The notes beneath the pieces are model-generated. The model did not search any database, was not told where the DNA came from, and saw only the letters and a program-made list of their open reading frames with translations. Of a DNA stretch of 64,000 nucleotides, positions 15,751-24,876 are shown piece by piece (position 1 is the stretch's first letter; the number at the start of each line of letters is the position of its first letter). Both the position numbers and the translations under genes were made by a program. Origin of the DNA: Gordonia hongkongensis (lineage in GTDB: Bacteria > Actinomycetota > Actinomycetes > Mycobacteriales > Mycobacteriaceae); the NCBI RefSeq assembly GCF_023078355.1, contig NZ_CP095552.1, positions 5,208,001 through 5,272,000 of the forward strand, written 5' to 3'.

Positions 15751-17091
15751 TCAGTCGAGCCAGTCCAGCACCGACGCCGCGGTCCAGCTCTGCTGCATGC
15801 TGCCGAGCGGCTCCCCGGTGAACGGCTCGTAGTACTCGGCGAACGTCCCGTCGGTGGCCTGGCGGAGTCCTTCCTCGCGCAGGCGCGCCGACCGCTCGGT
15901 CCAGCCACGGCGGGCGAACGCCCAGCTGAAGAGCCAGGTCATCACCGGCCAGACGGGCCCGCGCCAGTACTCGCGCGGGCGGAAGTCGGCCGAGATCGGT
16001 GACGTCGACGGCGGGACCGCATACCGCAGATCCGGGTGGCCGCAGTACCGCGGACCGTCGAAGAGTCGCAGCAGCGCGCGTTCGCGGTCCCGGGAGAGGC
16101 CGCCGCATAGCAGCGGCGCGAACACCGCGATCGTCTCGGTGTTGATCCACGAGTTGGCGCGCAGGTCGAAATCCCGTGCGGCACCGTTCCGGTCGTTGGC
16201 GGCGGACACGACCCCGGCCCGGAACCGGTCAGCCCACGCGCGGAGATCCCGCACGTCCGACCGCGGCTTGGAGTAATCCTCGCCGATCGTCGCCAGCACG
16301 TCGCAGGCAACGGCGAAGATCGCGCTGACGAACACATCCTCGACGGCGAAGCTCATCACCTTCGGGAGCAATTCGTCGTCGTAGTTGGCGCGCTTCATCT
16401 GTTCGACCAGCCAGATGTAACGGTCGTACTCGAGGTCGGTGGGCCGCATCGAGAAGTCGTCGACGTGATCGAGGTCGGCGCGTTGGTACGGGGGGAGGTC
16501 CACCCCGGGGATCACGTTGGCGTACGCGGAATCCCAGCGTGGCGAGTTGTCCATCCCCGACTCCCAGCCGTGGAAGATGGTGATCCGCCCGCGCCCGTTG
16601 GGGTCTCGCGCGTGTGCCAGCCACCGGTGCCACCGCACCAGCGAACTCCAGCGCCGGTCGATGAACTCGTTGGCGACGGCGCGGGTGGTGCGACCGTGGC
16701 GTCGGGAGTGATCGAGGATGCGCTGCACCGCGATCGCATGCACCGGCGGCTGGGTGATACCGGACGTGTCGGGGAAGTCGGGCGCGCACTCGGCGAGGCG
16801 GGCGCACTCCCAGCGAGCCGGCCCCGGGAAGTAGCCGTCGCGGCCGTTCGCGAAGACGATGTGCGGAATCATCCCGTTGCGCCACTGCGCCGACAGCAGG
16901 GTGTCCATCTCGATGACGGCCCGCTCCACCGACAACGGTGCGAGACCGACCGTGACGAACGCCGCATCCCAGCTCCACATGTGCGGATACAACTTGGGCG
17001 CAGCGCTTGTCATCGTGCCCAGGTCGTTGCCTCGAAGCAGGTACGCGGCACGTGCCGACAGCTGCGTTGGGGTGAATCCGTACCTGGCCAC
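15751..17091 (-). CDS. ggh: Glucosylglycerate hydrolase (GH63-like)
   Basis: A 446-residue (alpha/alpha)6-barrel glycosidase like the mycobacterial glucosylglycerate hydrolase. Conserved parts include YPHMWSWDAAFV, GMIPHIVFANG, GWESGMDNSPRWD (with acidic catalytic candidates), NSWINTETIAVFAPLL and REYWRGPVWPVMTWL. In mycobacteria this enzyme splits glucosylglycerate, a solute that builds up under nitrogen limitation, to glucose and glycerate. The start at GTG gives RYGFTPTQLSARAAYLLRGN, matching the family's N terminus and its usual length; a longer upstream frame has no homology. Cytosolic, no signal peptide. Divergent from an SDR gene. Confidence 0.8.
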   Translation of the reverse strand: MARYGFTPTQLSARAAYLLRGNDLGTMTSAAPKLYPHMWSWDAAFVTVGLAPLSVERAVIEMDTLLSAQWRNGMIPHIVFANGRDGYFPGPARWECARLAECAPDFPDTSGITQPPVHAIAVQRILDHSRRHGRTTRAVANEFIDRRWSSLVRWHRWLAHARDPNGRGRITIFHGWESGMDNSPRWDSAYANVIPGVDLPPYQRADLDHVDDFSMRPTDLEYDRYIWLVEQMKRANYDDELLPKVMSFAVEDVFVSAIFAVACDVLATIGEDYSKPRSDVRDLRAWADRFRAGVVSAANDRNGAARDFDLRANSWINTETIAVFAPLLCGGLSRDRERALLRLFDGPRYCGHPDLRYAVPPSTSPISADFRPREYWRGPVWPVMTWLFSWAFARRGWTERSARLREEGLRQATDGTFAEYYEPFTGEPLGSMQQSWTAASVLDWLD

Positions 17092-17164
17092 GTCGACGAT
17101 TGTGCCCCGCGACGTCGGCGTCTGCTCATCGAGCCCGACGGGGCTGCCGCCCACGGATTCGCAG

Positions 17165-17170
17165 TAGGGT
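17165..17170 (+). promoter_or_regulatory. -10 element of leaderless SDR gene
   Basis: TAGGGT lies 6 bases before GTG 17177. The intervening CGAGAG is too close to serve as a ribosome site. Confidence 0.45.
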
Positions 17171-17176
17171 CGAGAG

Positions 17177-17857
17177 GTGCCCACCGCGTTGATCACCGGG
17201 GCGAGCCGCGGCCTCGGAGCCGAGATCGCCCGCCAGCTCGCGCCGACCCACGACCTCCTGCTCGGCGGACGACCCTCCCCCGAACTCGATCGGCTGGCGA
17301 CCGAACTCGACGGCGCGAGCACCTTCGCCGTCGACCTCACCGACTACGACGAGGTCGAAGCCGCGGTCGAGGCGATCACCGAGCTCGATGTCCTCGTCCA
17401 CAACGCCGGAGTAGCCAGCAGTCTCGAGCACGTCGCGGAGACGCCGGTCGAGGAATGGCGTCACATCCTCGAGGTGAATCTCATCGCGGCCGCCGAGCTG
17501 ACGCGGCTGCTGCTCCCCGCTCTGCGAGCGGCTGCGGGCCACGTCGTGTTCATCAACTCGGGCGCGGGACGCCGGGTCAACCCGGGATGGACCCCGTACG
17601 CCGCGAGCAAGTTCGGGCTGCGCGCTCTCGCAGACGGATTGCGCGTCGAGGAACCGACCCTCCGGGTGACGTCCGTCTTCCCCGGCCGCATCGACACCGA
17701 CATGCAGCGCGACATCGTCGCCATCGAAGGAGACGAGTACGACGGGTCGCGGTTCCTGCGTCCCGCGACCGTCGCCCGAGCAGTCGTGCACGCCATCTCC
17801 ACCCCGGCCGACGCCCACCCCGAAGAAATCGTGCTGAGGCCGACGGGGCGGGGCTGA
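17177..17857 (+). CDS. Short-chain dehydrogenase/reductase
   Basis: A 226-residue classical SDR. The cofactor loop GASRGLG is at residues about 7-13, with DLTDYDE and HNAGVAS following. The catalytic serine lies in FINSGAGRR, and the Tyr/Lys pair is in YAASKFG. The family's PGRIDTDMQ segment follows. The short second strand with GGRP suggests NADPH preference (inference). The substrate is unknown. It is divergent from the glucosylglycerate hydrolase with a short 85-base gap, and REP-like hairpins follow its stop. Confidence 0.9.
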   Translation: MPTALITGASRGLGAEIARQLAPTHDLLLGGRPSPELDRLATELDGASTFAVDLTDYDEVEAAVEAITELDVLVHNAGVASSLEHVAETPVEEWRHILEVNLIAAAELTRLLLPALRAAAGHVVFINSGAGRRVNPGWTPYAASKFGLRALADGLRVEEPTLRVTSVFPGRIDTDMQRDIVAIEGDEYDGSRFLRPATVARAVVHAISTPADAHPEEIVLRPTGRG

Positions 17858-17882
17858 CCCTTCCTGAGCGTCCGTATTCTCT

Positions 17883-18007
17883 GCTCCCTGAGGTGCGAGC
17901 GAAGCGAGCCACGAAGGGCCCGCAAGACGTCTGGGGGATCGCTAGAAACCGCCGTCCACCAGGCCCTTCGTGGCTCGTCGCTTGCGCTCCTCGCACCTTT
18001 TGGGAGC
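17883..18007. repeat. REP-like imperfect inverted repeat, copy A
   Basis: The left arm (GCTCCCTGAGGTGCGAGCGA then CACGAAGGGCC) pairs with the right arm (GGCCCTTCGTGGCTCG then TCGCACCTTTTGGGAGC) across a loop of about 44 bases. The same outer and inner arms recur at 43071-43176. Confidence 0.7.
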
Positions 18008-18017
18008 AAGGCTGACT

Positions 18018-18050
18018 CGCCCTCCGCAAGCTCCGGGCTCTCTCAGGAGC
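18018..18050. repeat. REP-like half element
   Basis: CGCCCTCCGCAAGCTCCGGG followed by a CTCTCTCAGGAGC edge matches the reverse complement of the left arm of the 43071-43176 element. It lies directly beside copy A, making a composite just before the end of the isomerase gene. Confidence 0.5.
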
Positions 18051-18063
18051 GGAGGGATCGCGG

Positions 18064-18453
18064 TCAGAGTTGCTTGAGATCCGACTGCTGCCAGACCGCG
18101 CGCATCGTCGACACCTTGCCCTCGGCGTCGAAGACCATGATGTCGACGGGGGTGATCTCGAAGGCGAGTCCGGCGGTCTTGGTGACCAGGGTGAACTCGA
18201 AGACCGCGGTGTCGCCGGCGATCTTCTTCCACTTGAGCGTCGCGGTGCGCTCGTCCATACCGGTGATCACCGAGTAGAACTCCACCAGCTGCTCGCGGGT
18301 GTCGCGGATGTCCGCGCCGATGGGGTCCTCGACGGTCGCGTCGGCGGCGTAGAGGTCGGCGATCTGCTCTGCGGTACCCGAGTTGAGCAGCTCGATATAG
18401 GCGTCGACGGCCGCGTCGATCTTCTCCGCGAGCCCGGCTTGTTCCACGGTCAT
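18064..18453 (-). CDS. NTF2-like ketosteroid isomerase-type protein
   Basis: A 129-residue SnoaL/ketosteroid-isomerase-fold protein. A helical N terminus (EKIDAAVDAYIELLNSGTAE) leads to DLYAADATVEDPIGAD, where the tyrosine and aspartates line the pocket in delta-5-3-ketosteroid isomerases. It ends in strands MRAVWQQSDLK. GGAGG 6 bases before the ATG fixes the start. A KstR-type operator lies 17 bases upstream. This ties the gene to the steroid-catabolic regulon and supports a steroid double-bond isomerase, though no other steroid gene is in the window. REP-like repeats follow its 3' end. Confidence 0.82.
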   Translation of the reverse strand: MTVEQAGLAEKIDAAVDAYIELLNSGTAEQIADLYAADATVEDPIGADIRDTREQLVEFYSVITGMDERTATLKWKKIAGDTAVFEFTLVTKTAGLAFEITPVDIMVFDAEGKVSTMRAVWQQSDLKQL

Positions 18454-18469
18454 GAATCCTCCAGAAAAG

Positions 18470-18483
18470 TAGAACGTGTTCTA
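18470..18483. promoter_or_regulatory. KstR-type operator
   Basis: TAGAACGTGTTCTA fits the mycobacterial KstR motif TnnAACnnGTTnnA at every fixed position. It overlaps the expected promoter just before the isomerase gene. Confidence 0.65.
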
Positions 18484-18589
18484 ATTCGGCACGGTAGCAC
18501 GGCGTCCGTCAACCGGTGGATGATTTCGGTGCCCGGTCGGAGTTGTTTGATACGTTCGCCGCACAGTTTCCCCGCGTGCGGAAAGGCCG

Positions 18590-19729
18590 GTGCACCTCTC
18601 GATGACCGAGCCGCCGCGCGTACCTCCACCACCGTCCGGCGAGCCCCAATGGCAGCCGCCCGTCGTCTCCGACGAGTGGAGCCCGGTGCCGGATGCCGGA
18701 CCGCCGCAGGGTCCACTCACACCGCGCCCTCCGACCGTGCCCGGACCGCAGCCCCAATGGGGCTCCGCGCAATGGGGCCCGGCGTTGTCGCCGCCGCACG
18801 AGCCGGGAGCGACCCCTCCGGGCAACGGGTGGCCGGGGTGGATGCCGCAACGACGACCGACGTCCGTCAACTCCTTGCTGCAACAGATCTTCTCCACCAC
18901 GTTCGCGGCACCGCGTGTCTTCCTGGGCCTCGTCGGCGTGAGTTGGGGCGCGGCGGCGGCACCAGTCGCGCTCATCACCTGGTGGCTGGTGAGCGCCGAA
19001 CCGACCCTCGACGACCCGGACGACTTGGCATCGAGCCTGGCACCGGTCACCGCGTTCGTCCTCATCGTCTTTGCGCAGTGGACCGTCATGACGGGCGCAC
19101 TCAGCGGTCTCGCCGCCCGCCCCCTGGCCCGCCTGCGCGCCGGGTCCGTACCGACGCTCGACGACGCCCTGCGCGCGGGTCGCCGGTCCCTCGCCCGACT
19201 GTCGGGGTGGACCGCCCTCCTGGGACTCGCCGTCGCGGCGGCGTTCACCCCGGGCATCGCACTCCTCGGTCTGGGAGTCAGCTCCGACGGGATCGTGCTG
19301 ATCGCCGGGAGTCTCCTCCTCTTCCTCGTCGCGCTCATCCCGGTGACGTGGCTGCTGGTACGCACGGTGTTCACGGCACCGGCGATCGTGATCGACGGCC
19401 TCTCCGTGCGAGACGCGATCGCCCGCTCGGGGTCGTTGTCGGCGGAGCGGTTCTGGCGGACCTTCGGCATCCTGGCGGTCATGGTCGTGCTGGCGTGGGT
19501 CGCGATGCCGACGATGATGTACCCCTTCGATCTCCTCGGATCGATCGCCGGCATGTGGTTCGACAACTGGGACGCCCGTGGCACCGAGACCGTCGTCGCG
19601 GTGATCGGCACCGTCGTGGCGTCGATGGTCGTGCAACCGGTACTGACCGTCGTCCCGGCCGTCCTCTATGACGATGCACGCGCCGAGGCGGACCCGAAGC
19701 CGTTCTTCTCCGGACAGGGCGACCGGTGA
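18590..19729 (+). CDS. Multi-pass membrane protein with Pro-rich N terminus (Rv3689-like)
   Basis: A 379-residue membrane protein. The first ~90 residues are rich in Pro, Gln and Trp and probably cytosolic. About six hydrophobic helices follow from residue ~105, with an amphipathic loop containing RAGSVPTLDDALRAGRRSLA. It resembles the glycerophosphodiester-phosphodiesterase membrane-domain-like protein heading the Rv3689-Rv3693 cluster. The GTG follows GGAAAGG by 4 bases, and an in-frame ATG four codons later is an alternative. The stop overlaps the next gene by 4 bases, starting a five-gene coupled operon. The precise role is unknown; cell-envelope assembly is a guess from neighbours. Confidence 0.8.
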   Translation: MHLSMTEPPRVPPPPSGEPQWQPPVVSDEWSPVPDAGPPQGPLTPRPPTVPGPQPQWGSAQWGPALSPPHEPGATPPGNGWPGWMPQRRPTSVNSLLQQIFSTTFAAPRVFLGLVGVSWGAAAAPVALITWWLVSAEPTLDDPDDLASSLAPVTAFVLIVFAQWTVMTGALSGLAARPLARLRAGSVPTLDDALRAGRRSLARLSGWTALLGLAVAAAFTPGIALLGLGVSSDGIVLIAGSLLLFLVALIPVTWLLVRTVFTAPAIVIDGLSVRDAIARSGSLSAERFWRTFGILAVMVVLAWVAMPTMMYPFDLLGSIAGMWFDNWDARGTETVVAVIGTVVASMVVQPVLTVVPAVLYDDARAEADPKPFFSGQGDR

Positions 19730-20406
19730 TCGGAGTTCTCGCTGCGCCACTGAACCCCGGCAACGACGAAGCACGCCGGTGGGCCGAGGAGGAGCTGTCC
19801 GACTCCGAGTATCAACCACCCGAACCGTCGTGGTTCGACCGCTTCGGTGAGCGGCTCTGGGAGTGGATCGCCGACAACGTCTTCGGCTGGTTCGGCGGCT
19901 CCGACACCCTTCGGGGCATCGTGATCGTCGTGGCGATCGCCCTCGTCCTCGGGCTCGTCGTCGCGGTCGTCCGGCATCTCCGACGCAACCCACGACTTCC
20001 CCGCACCACCGCTGGCCCGCCAACGGGGTCGGTACTGACAGGTCCGGCTCGGTCCGCGGCCGACTTCCGGTCCGACGCCGACGCCGCCTTCGCCGCAGGC
20101 CGGTACGACGAGTGTGTGCTCGCCGCCGTGCGTGCCATGGCTCGTCGGGGTATCGAGCGCGGTCTGCTGGCCGATGAACCGTCTCTGACCGCCCACGAGG
20201 TCGCTGTCGACCTCGGACCCCGCTTCCCCACCTACGACTCCGGGTTACGAACGGCGACAGACCTGTTCGACGCCATCGCCTACGGCGACCGACACGCATC
20301 GGCCGAATCCGCGCGCGCGGTCCTCGACATCGAACGCGGGGTCTCGTCCGCACGGCCGGTCGACCAGGACACGGTCCGGTCGAGCCGACTGGCGGTGCCC
20401 CGGTGA
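19726..20406 (+). CDS. DUF4129 membrane protein
   Basis: A 226-residue protein with one clear membrane helix ([19 protein letters not shown], about residues 64-82). The C-terminal DUF4129-type domain contains [20 protein letters not shown] and [11 protein letters not shown] tryptophan-rich juxtamembrane stretch ([13 protein letters not shown]) precedes the helix. The family is found next to MoxR ATPases, DUF58 and transglutaminase-like proteins. It overlaps both neighbours by 4 bases. Equivalent to Rv3690 by position. Confidence 0.82.
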   Translation: MIGVLAAPLNPGNDEARRWAEEELSDSEYQPPEPSWFDRFGERLWEWIADNVFGWFGGSDTLRGIVIVVAIALVLGLVVAVVRHLRRNPRLPRTTAGPPTGSVLTGPARSAADFRSDADAAFAAGRYDECVLAAVRAMARRGIERGLLADEPSLTAHEVAVDLGPRFPTYDSGLRTATDLFDAIAYGDRHASAESARAVLDIERGVSSARPVDQDTVRSSRLAVPR

Positions 20407-21695
20407 CCGGAACCGTGCAGGCGACGCCACCCGGACCCGTCGCGTCGACGCCGATGCGACCGGCGCCCGCGAAGAACAAGACGCCGGCGTGGATCTGGGT
20501 GACCATCGTGCTGGTGGTGGTCGTCGTGGTCGCCGGCGTCGGACTCCTCGGTGTCACGGCACTCACCGGGGTGCAGGGCACGCCCGGTCCCGGCGTCAGC
20601 TACGACCCCGACAACGCCCAACCCACCGGATCGCGCGCTCTCGCTCAGATCCTCGACGACCGCGGGGCCGACCTCAGGCAGGTGCGCGGCCTCGCGGAGT
20701 TCACCGACGCCCCGCGTCCCGGCCGCGGGACCACGGTGGTGGTGAGCTCGACGTCGTCGCTGAATCCCGGTACGACACAACAGTTCCGAGAGCGCGTGCA
20801 GGACGCCGACCGCGTGATCCTGATCGCGCCGGACACCACCGTGCTCACCGCGCTCGACCTGCCCGTCACGTCCGGCTACGGCGCCGGCCCGGCAGCGGTC
20901 CCCGCGGGTTGCCGCACGCCCGGCATCGACGAGACCGACGTCGTCGACTTCAGTCCGTTCGGATACTCACCGACCTCGCCCGCGGCCACGGCCTGCTTCA
21001 CGTCCGACGGGACATCGAATCTGGTCGTGGTCCCCCGCACCACCGACCGTCCCGAATTTGTCGTCATCAGTGGCACAATGCTCACCAACGATCAACTGGC
21101 ACAGCAGGACAACGCCGGCGTCGCCGTGCGGGTCTTCGCGAGGTCCGACGAGATCCTCTGGTACGTTCCCTTCTTCACCGATCAAGTCGCGACCGAGGAC
21201 GAGGAGTCCGACATCCCGGCCGCGGTCGGGCCGCTGATCGTGTTGACCGTCTTCGCGGTTCTGGCCCTGATGTTGTGGCGGGGCAGGCGATTCGGCCCGC
21301 TGGTCACCGAGCCGCTCCCGGCGGTCGTCAAGGCGGTCGAGACCACCCGGGCGCGGGGCCGCATGTATCACCGCGCTGGAGCCGACGCGCGCGCCGCGGC
21401 GGCGCTGCGCATCCACACGCTGGGTTCGCTGGCGTCGTATCTGGGACTTCCGTTCGACGCCGCCCGTGCCACCGACGCACTGTCGCGACCCGACTGGGAC
21501 ACCGTCGTCGCGCCGACCGAGAACTCGGACCCGATGGTGTCGGCGATCGTCCTCGCCGTGGTGGGGGCAACGCACCGCGATCTGGGCGAGGTCCGGTCGC
21601 TGCTGTCCGGTCCGCTCCCCACCACCGACGCCCAGCTCGTGCACTTCACCGCCGAGCTGACCAACCTCGAGAAGGAAGTCCGACACGCGCCATGA
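20403..21695 (+). CDS. DUF4350 membrane protein
   Basis: A 430-residue protein. A Pro-rich N terminus leads to a first helix (about 28-52, [20 protein letters not shown]). A DUF4350 periplasmic-type domain follows with [20 protein letters not shown], where a bottom-line nucleotide-like fold is expected, and two cysteines that could pair. A second helix near residue 280 ([19 protein letters not shown]) precedes a cytosolic helical tail. The GTG and TGA overlap neighbouring genes. Equivalent to Rv3691. Its job is not established; it probably partners with the MoxR/DUF58 pair encoded next. Confidence 0.83.
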   Translation: MTGTVQATPPGPVASTPMRPAPAKNKTPAWIWVTIVLVVVVVVAGVGLLGVTALTGVQGTPGPGVSYDPDNAQPTGSRALAQILDDRGADLRQVRGLAEFTDAPRPGRGTTVVVSSTSSLNPGTTQQFRERVQDADRVILIAPDTTVLTALDLPVTSGYGAGPAAVPAGCRTPGIDETDVVDFSPFGYSPTSPAATACFTSDGTSNLVVVPRTTDRPEFVVISGTMLTNDQLAQQDNAGVAVRVFARSDEILWYVPFFTDQVATEDEESDIPAAVGPLIVLTVFAVLALMLWRGRRFGPLVTEPLPAVVKAVETTRARGRMYHRAGADARAAAALRIHTLGSLASYLGLPFDAARATDALSRPDWDTVVAPTENSDPMVSAIVLAVVGATHRDLGEVRSLLSGPLPTTDAQLVHFTAELTNLEKEVRHAP

Positions 21696-22773
21696 CCGTC
21701 GACCCGTCCCGCAACCCAGGCCCCGGTCCGTTCGCCCCGGACGCATCCGTACACGCAGACCCGTTCGCCAAGGCACCTGCCGGGCCACCACCGGAGCACG
21801 CCCACCACCGACCCGGCGGAGCGCCGAACCGCGCCCGCGATGCACTCGGGGCCGTCCGCGGCGAGGTCGGGAAGGCCGTCGTCGGCCAGGACCCGGCGGT
21901 GGCAGGCATCCTGATCGCGCTGCTCTGCCGCGGGCACATCCTGCTCGAAGGCGTTCCCGGCGTGGCCAAGACGCTGCTCGTCCGGTCCGTGGCGGCCGCG
22001 CTCGACGTCGAGACCAAGCGCGTGCAGTTCACCCCCGACCTCATGCCCGGTGATGTCACCGGCTCACTCGTGTTCGATTCCGCCAGCTCCGAATTCACGT
22101 TCCGCGAGGGACCGGTGTTCACCAATCTCCTGCTGGCCGACGAGATCAACCGCACCCCGCCGAAGACCCAGGCATCGTTGCTCGAGGCGATGGAGGAACG
22201 GCAGGTCACCGTCGACGGGGATCCCCGCCCGCTGCCGAGCCCGTTCCTCGTCGCGGCGACGCAGAACCCGGTCGAGTACGAGGGCACCTACCCGTTGCCC
22301 GAAGCCCAGCTCGACCGCTTCCTGCTGAAGGTCACCCTGCCGCTCCCCCTCGCGACGACGAGATCACCGTGCTGACGCGGCACGCCTCCGGATTCGATCC
22401 GCGGAATCTGTTCGCCGCCGGCCTCCGTCCGGTCGCTTCGGCCGCCGACATCGAGGCCGGCGCCGAGCAGGTCCGCCGGGTCACGGTCGCCCCGCAGGTC
22501 ACCGCCTACATCGTCGACATCGCCCGGGCCACCCGATTCTCGCCGTCACTGGCCCTCGGCGTCAGTCCGCGCGGCGCCACCGCACTGCTCGGCACGAGCC
22601 GGGCATGGGCGTGGCTGAACGGCCGCGACTTCGTGACCCCCGACGACGTGCAGGCGCTCGCTCAATCGACGCTCGCGCACCGCCTGTCGTTGCGCCCGGA
22701 GGCCGAACTCGAAGGGGTGTCGGTGGGTTCGGTGCTCGACGCCGCGATCAACTCGGTGCCCGTCCCCCGCTGA
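21692..22773 (+). CDS. moxR: MoxR-family AAA+ ATPase (frameshift near 22346)
   Basis: A MoxR AAA+ ATPase of about 360 residues. The Walker A is GVPGVAKT, the Walker [15 protein letters not shown], sensor 1 lies in [20 protein letters not shown], and the arginine-finger region follows in LDRFLLK. After VTLPLP the frame breaks, and the natural sequence [18 protein letters not shown] continues in the next frame. Adding one C to the CCCCC run at 22345-22349 restores a full protein through the C-terminal lid domain. MoxR acts as a chaperone-like ATPase with DUF58 (vWA-like) partners, here encoded next with stop-start overlap. The proline-rich first 45 residues are extra to the core. Equivalent to Rv3692 (moxR2). 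Confidence 0.85.
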
Positions 22774-24065
22774 TGTTCCTCACGGGGCGCTTTCTGATCC
22801 TGGTGCTGCTCGGTGCGGTGCCCATCCTGATATGGCCGAACTACTTCGTCCCCGTGCTGTGGGCGCTGTTCTGTGTCCCGGTCGTGTGCCTCGACATCGC
22901 GCTGGCAGGGTCCACGAAATCGATCACCATGTCGCGGTCGGCACCCGGCCCGATCCGGCTCGGCCAGAGCACGACGTGTTCGATCGCGGTCACCAACCAC
23001 GGCTCTCAGACGTTCCGCGGAGTGTTGCGCGACAGCTGGCAGCCGTCGGCGGGCGCCTCGTCGAACACCCACCGCGTCAGCATCCCCCGCGCGGAGACAC
23101 GCTCGATGACAACGACTCTCACCCCCACCCGGCGCGGTGACCGACTCGCGGTCCGAGTCGCCGTCCGCCGGGTGGGTCCCTTCGGCCTCGCCGGACGCCA
23201 ACGGTCGGTGCCGCTCCCGGGCCGAGTCCGCGCACTCCCGCCCTTCGATTCGCGGCGGTTGCTGCCGTCACGGTTGGCCCACCTGCGTCAGCTCGACGGT
23301 CGGTCGGCAGTGCGCGTGCGCGGTCAAGGTACCGAATTCGATTCCCTGCGTGACTATGTCGAAGGCGACGATGTCCGCAGCATCGACTGGCGGGCCACCG
23401 CCCGGCGTCGTTCGACCGTGGTGCGGACCTGGCAGCCGGAGAAGGATCGGCACATCGTCATCGTTCTGGACACGTCTCGAACGTCGGCCGGGCGTGTGGG
23501 CGACACACCTCGGCTCGACGCCGCGATGGATGCCGCACTATTGCTTGCCGCACTCGCGTCGCATGCCGGCGATCGGGTCGATCTGATCGCCGGTGACCGG
23601 CGGGTCCATCGACGGGTGGTCGGCGTCGGTCGCACGATGCTGCTCAACAGCCTTGTCACCGCGATGGCTGATCTCGAACCCGCCCTTCTGGAAGCAGATT
23701 GGCCACTGCTCGGCGCCGAAGTCGCCAAGATCGGACGCCAGCGCGCACTGTTGGTGCTGCTCACACCCCTCGAACCCGCGGCCGTCGAGGAGTCGCTTCT
23801 ACCCCCGCTGTCGGTGCTTGCGCAACGCTACAAGGTCATCATCGGCTCGGTCGCCGATCCCGCCCTCGACGACATGCTCACCGAGCGTGCCGACGCCGCA
23901 CAGATCTACGACGCCGCCGCCGCGGCACGCACACTCACCCTGCGGGACCGAACCGCCACCGCGGTGGGCCGACTCGGCGTCGACGTGGTCGATGCGGCGC
24001 CCGACAAGCTCCCGGCGAAACTCGCCGATCAATACCTATTGCTCAAGTCGCGAGGGTTGCTCTGA
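22773..24065 (+). CDS. DUF58 domain protein
   Basis: A 430-residue DUF58 protein. Two hydrophobic helices open the protein (FLILVLLGAVPILIWPNYF and VLWALFCVPVVCLDIALA). A beta-sandwich region follows, then the DUF58 signature GTEFDSLRDYVEGDDVRSID with WRATARRRS. A von Willebrand A-like fold contains IVIVLDTSRTSAG, whose DxSxS resembles a metal-binding MIDAS site. Partner of MoxR ATPases. ATG overlaps the moxR stop as TGATG. Equivalent to Rv3693. In mycobacteria the SpoIIM-like and RDD genes follow immediately, but here about 13.9 kb intervenes. Confidence 0.87.
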   Translation: MFLTGRFLILVLLGAVPILIWPNYFVPVLWALFCVPVVCLDIALAGSTKSITMSRSAPGPIRLGQSTTCSIAVTNHGSQTFRGVLRDSWQPSAGASSNTHRVSIPRAETRSMTTTLTPTRRGDRLAVRVAVRRVGPFGLAGRQRSVPLPGRVRALPPFDSRRLLPSRLAHLRQLDGRSAVRVRGQGTEFDSLRDYVEGDDVRSIDWRATARRRSTVVRTWQPEKDRHIVIVLDTSRTSAGRVGDTPRLDAAMDAALLLAALASHAGDRVDLIAGDRRVHRRVVGVGRTMLLNSLVTAMADLEPALLEADWPLLGAEVAKIGRQRALLVLLTPLEPAAVEESLLPPLSVLAQRYKVIIGSVADPALDDMLTERADAAQIYDAAAAARTLTLRDRTATAVGRLGVDVVDAAPDKLPAKLADQYLLLKSRGLL

Positions 24066-24876
24066 CCTGGGCGATTCACACTCTTCGAGGGTGTCTACCT
24101 GGCGACCACTTTCATAGACACCGGGAGTCGAGAGGGAGGGATCGACACGCGTAGCTACCACCTGCGAAGTCACTCAGGATGTGGAAGCCGTGTCCTCCCA
24201 ACTTGTTTCCACTCGTCCTCGTCTTTCGCCGATGCTCTACCTTCTGTCGACTGAAGTGCTGCATATCGCTGCCCAAATATGTCGGGCTTGCCAAGAGCCA
24301 CCCGAGGAATGAACCTGGGCTGCCCACCTCACTCCGGGTCATGCCACGCCACGTTCGAGGCGTGACACCGATCACGGCAGTACCAGCGATCCGCACAGAT
24401 CCATCAGTCGAACTGAATATGGACAAGGATGGCACTCGGCCGACGGGGAGGACGGCGGGTGTCATCCTTGTCCACTTCTCTGCCTGCCATCGCCCAGAGC
24501 CCGGCACCGCCAACCCTTTCGACTCCCGGACGCAGGCGTCTTTCAGAAGCTCTCAGATCGAGGTGGGCGGGCCACGCTGCCGCCCACCTCGCCTCACCAC
24601 TCGGTGTCGCGGCCGCAGGTGCGCGATGCGAGCGGCGGTTCGGCATGAACCAGGTACCCGGCGCCGAACGGTGGCGACCCCGCACGTGAGGGTAGGTAGC
24701 ACCTGTTGCGGATCGCCGACCTGCGCGAAGACAGCATCGATTTCAGCGGCCAGCCAGGTGTCTTCGGCGTCGATCACGTCGACACATCCGGCTGGCGACG
24801 CAGCCGTGACGCAGCCCATCATCATCTCAGACCTCCCGGTACTGGGGTGACAGTGACGAACCACCTCCCCGGTCAG
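24066..24876. other. Gene-poor start of the accessory insert
   Basis: About 800 bases after the DUF58 stop, less G+C-biased than the flanks. Reading frames exist on both strands but lack ribosome sites, codon bias and recognisable protein features. No terminal inverted repeats, tRNA or integrase were seen. Confidence 0.4.

Noticed and set aside
17883..18007. Inverted repeat considered as an IS end or CRISPR unit
   Set aside because: It is a single hairpin with no regular spacing and no transposase beside it; it fits a REP-like family better.
24112..24850. Frames on both strands of the gap after DUF58 as possible transposase remnants
   Set aside because: No DDE, IS200 or integrase-like motifs and no terminal repeats could be found.
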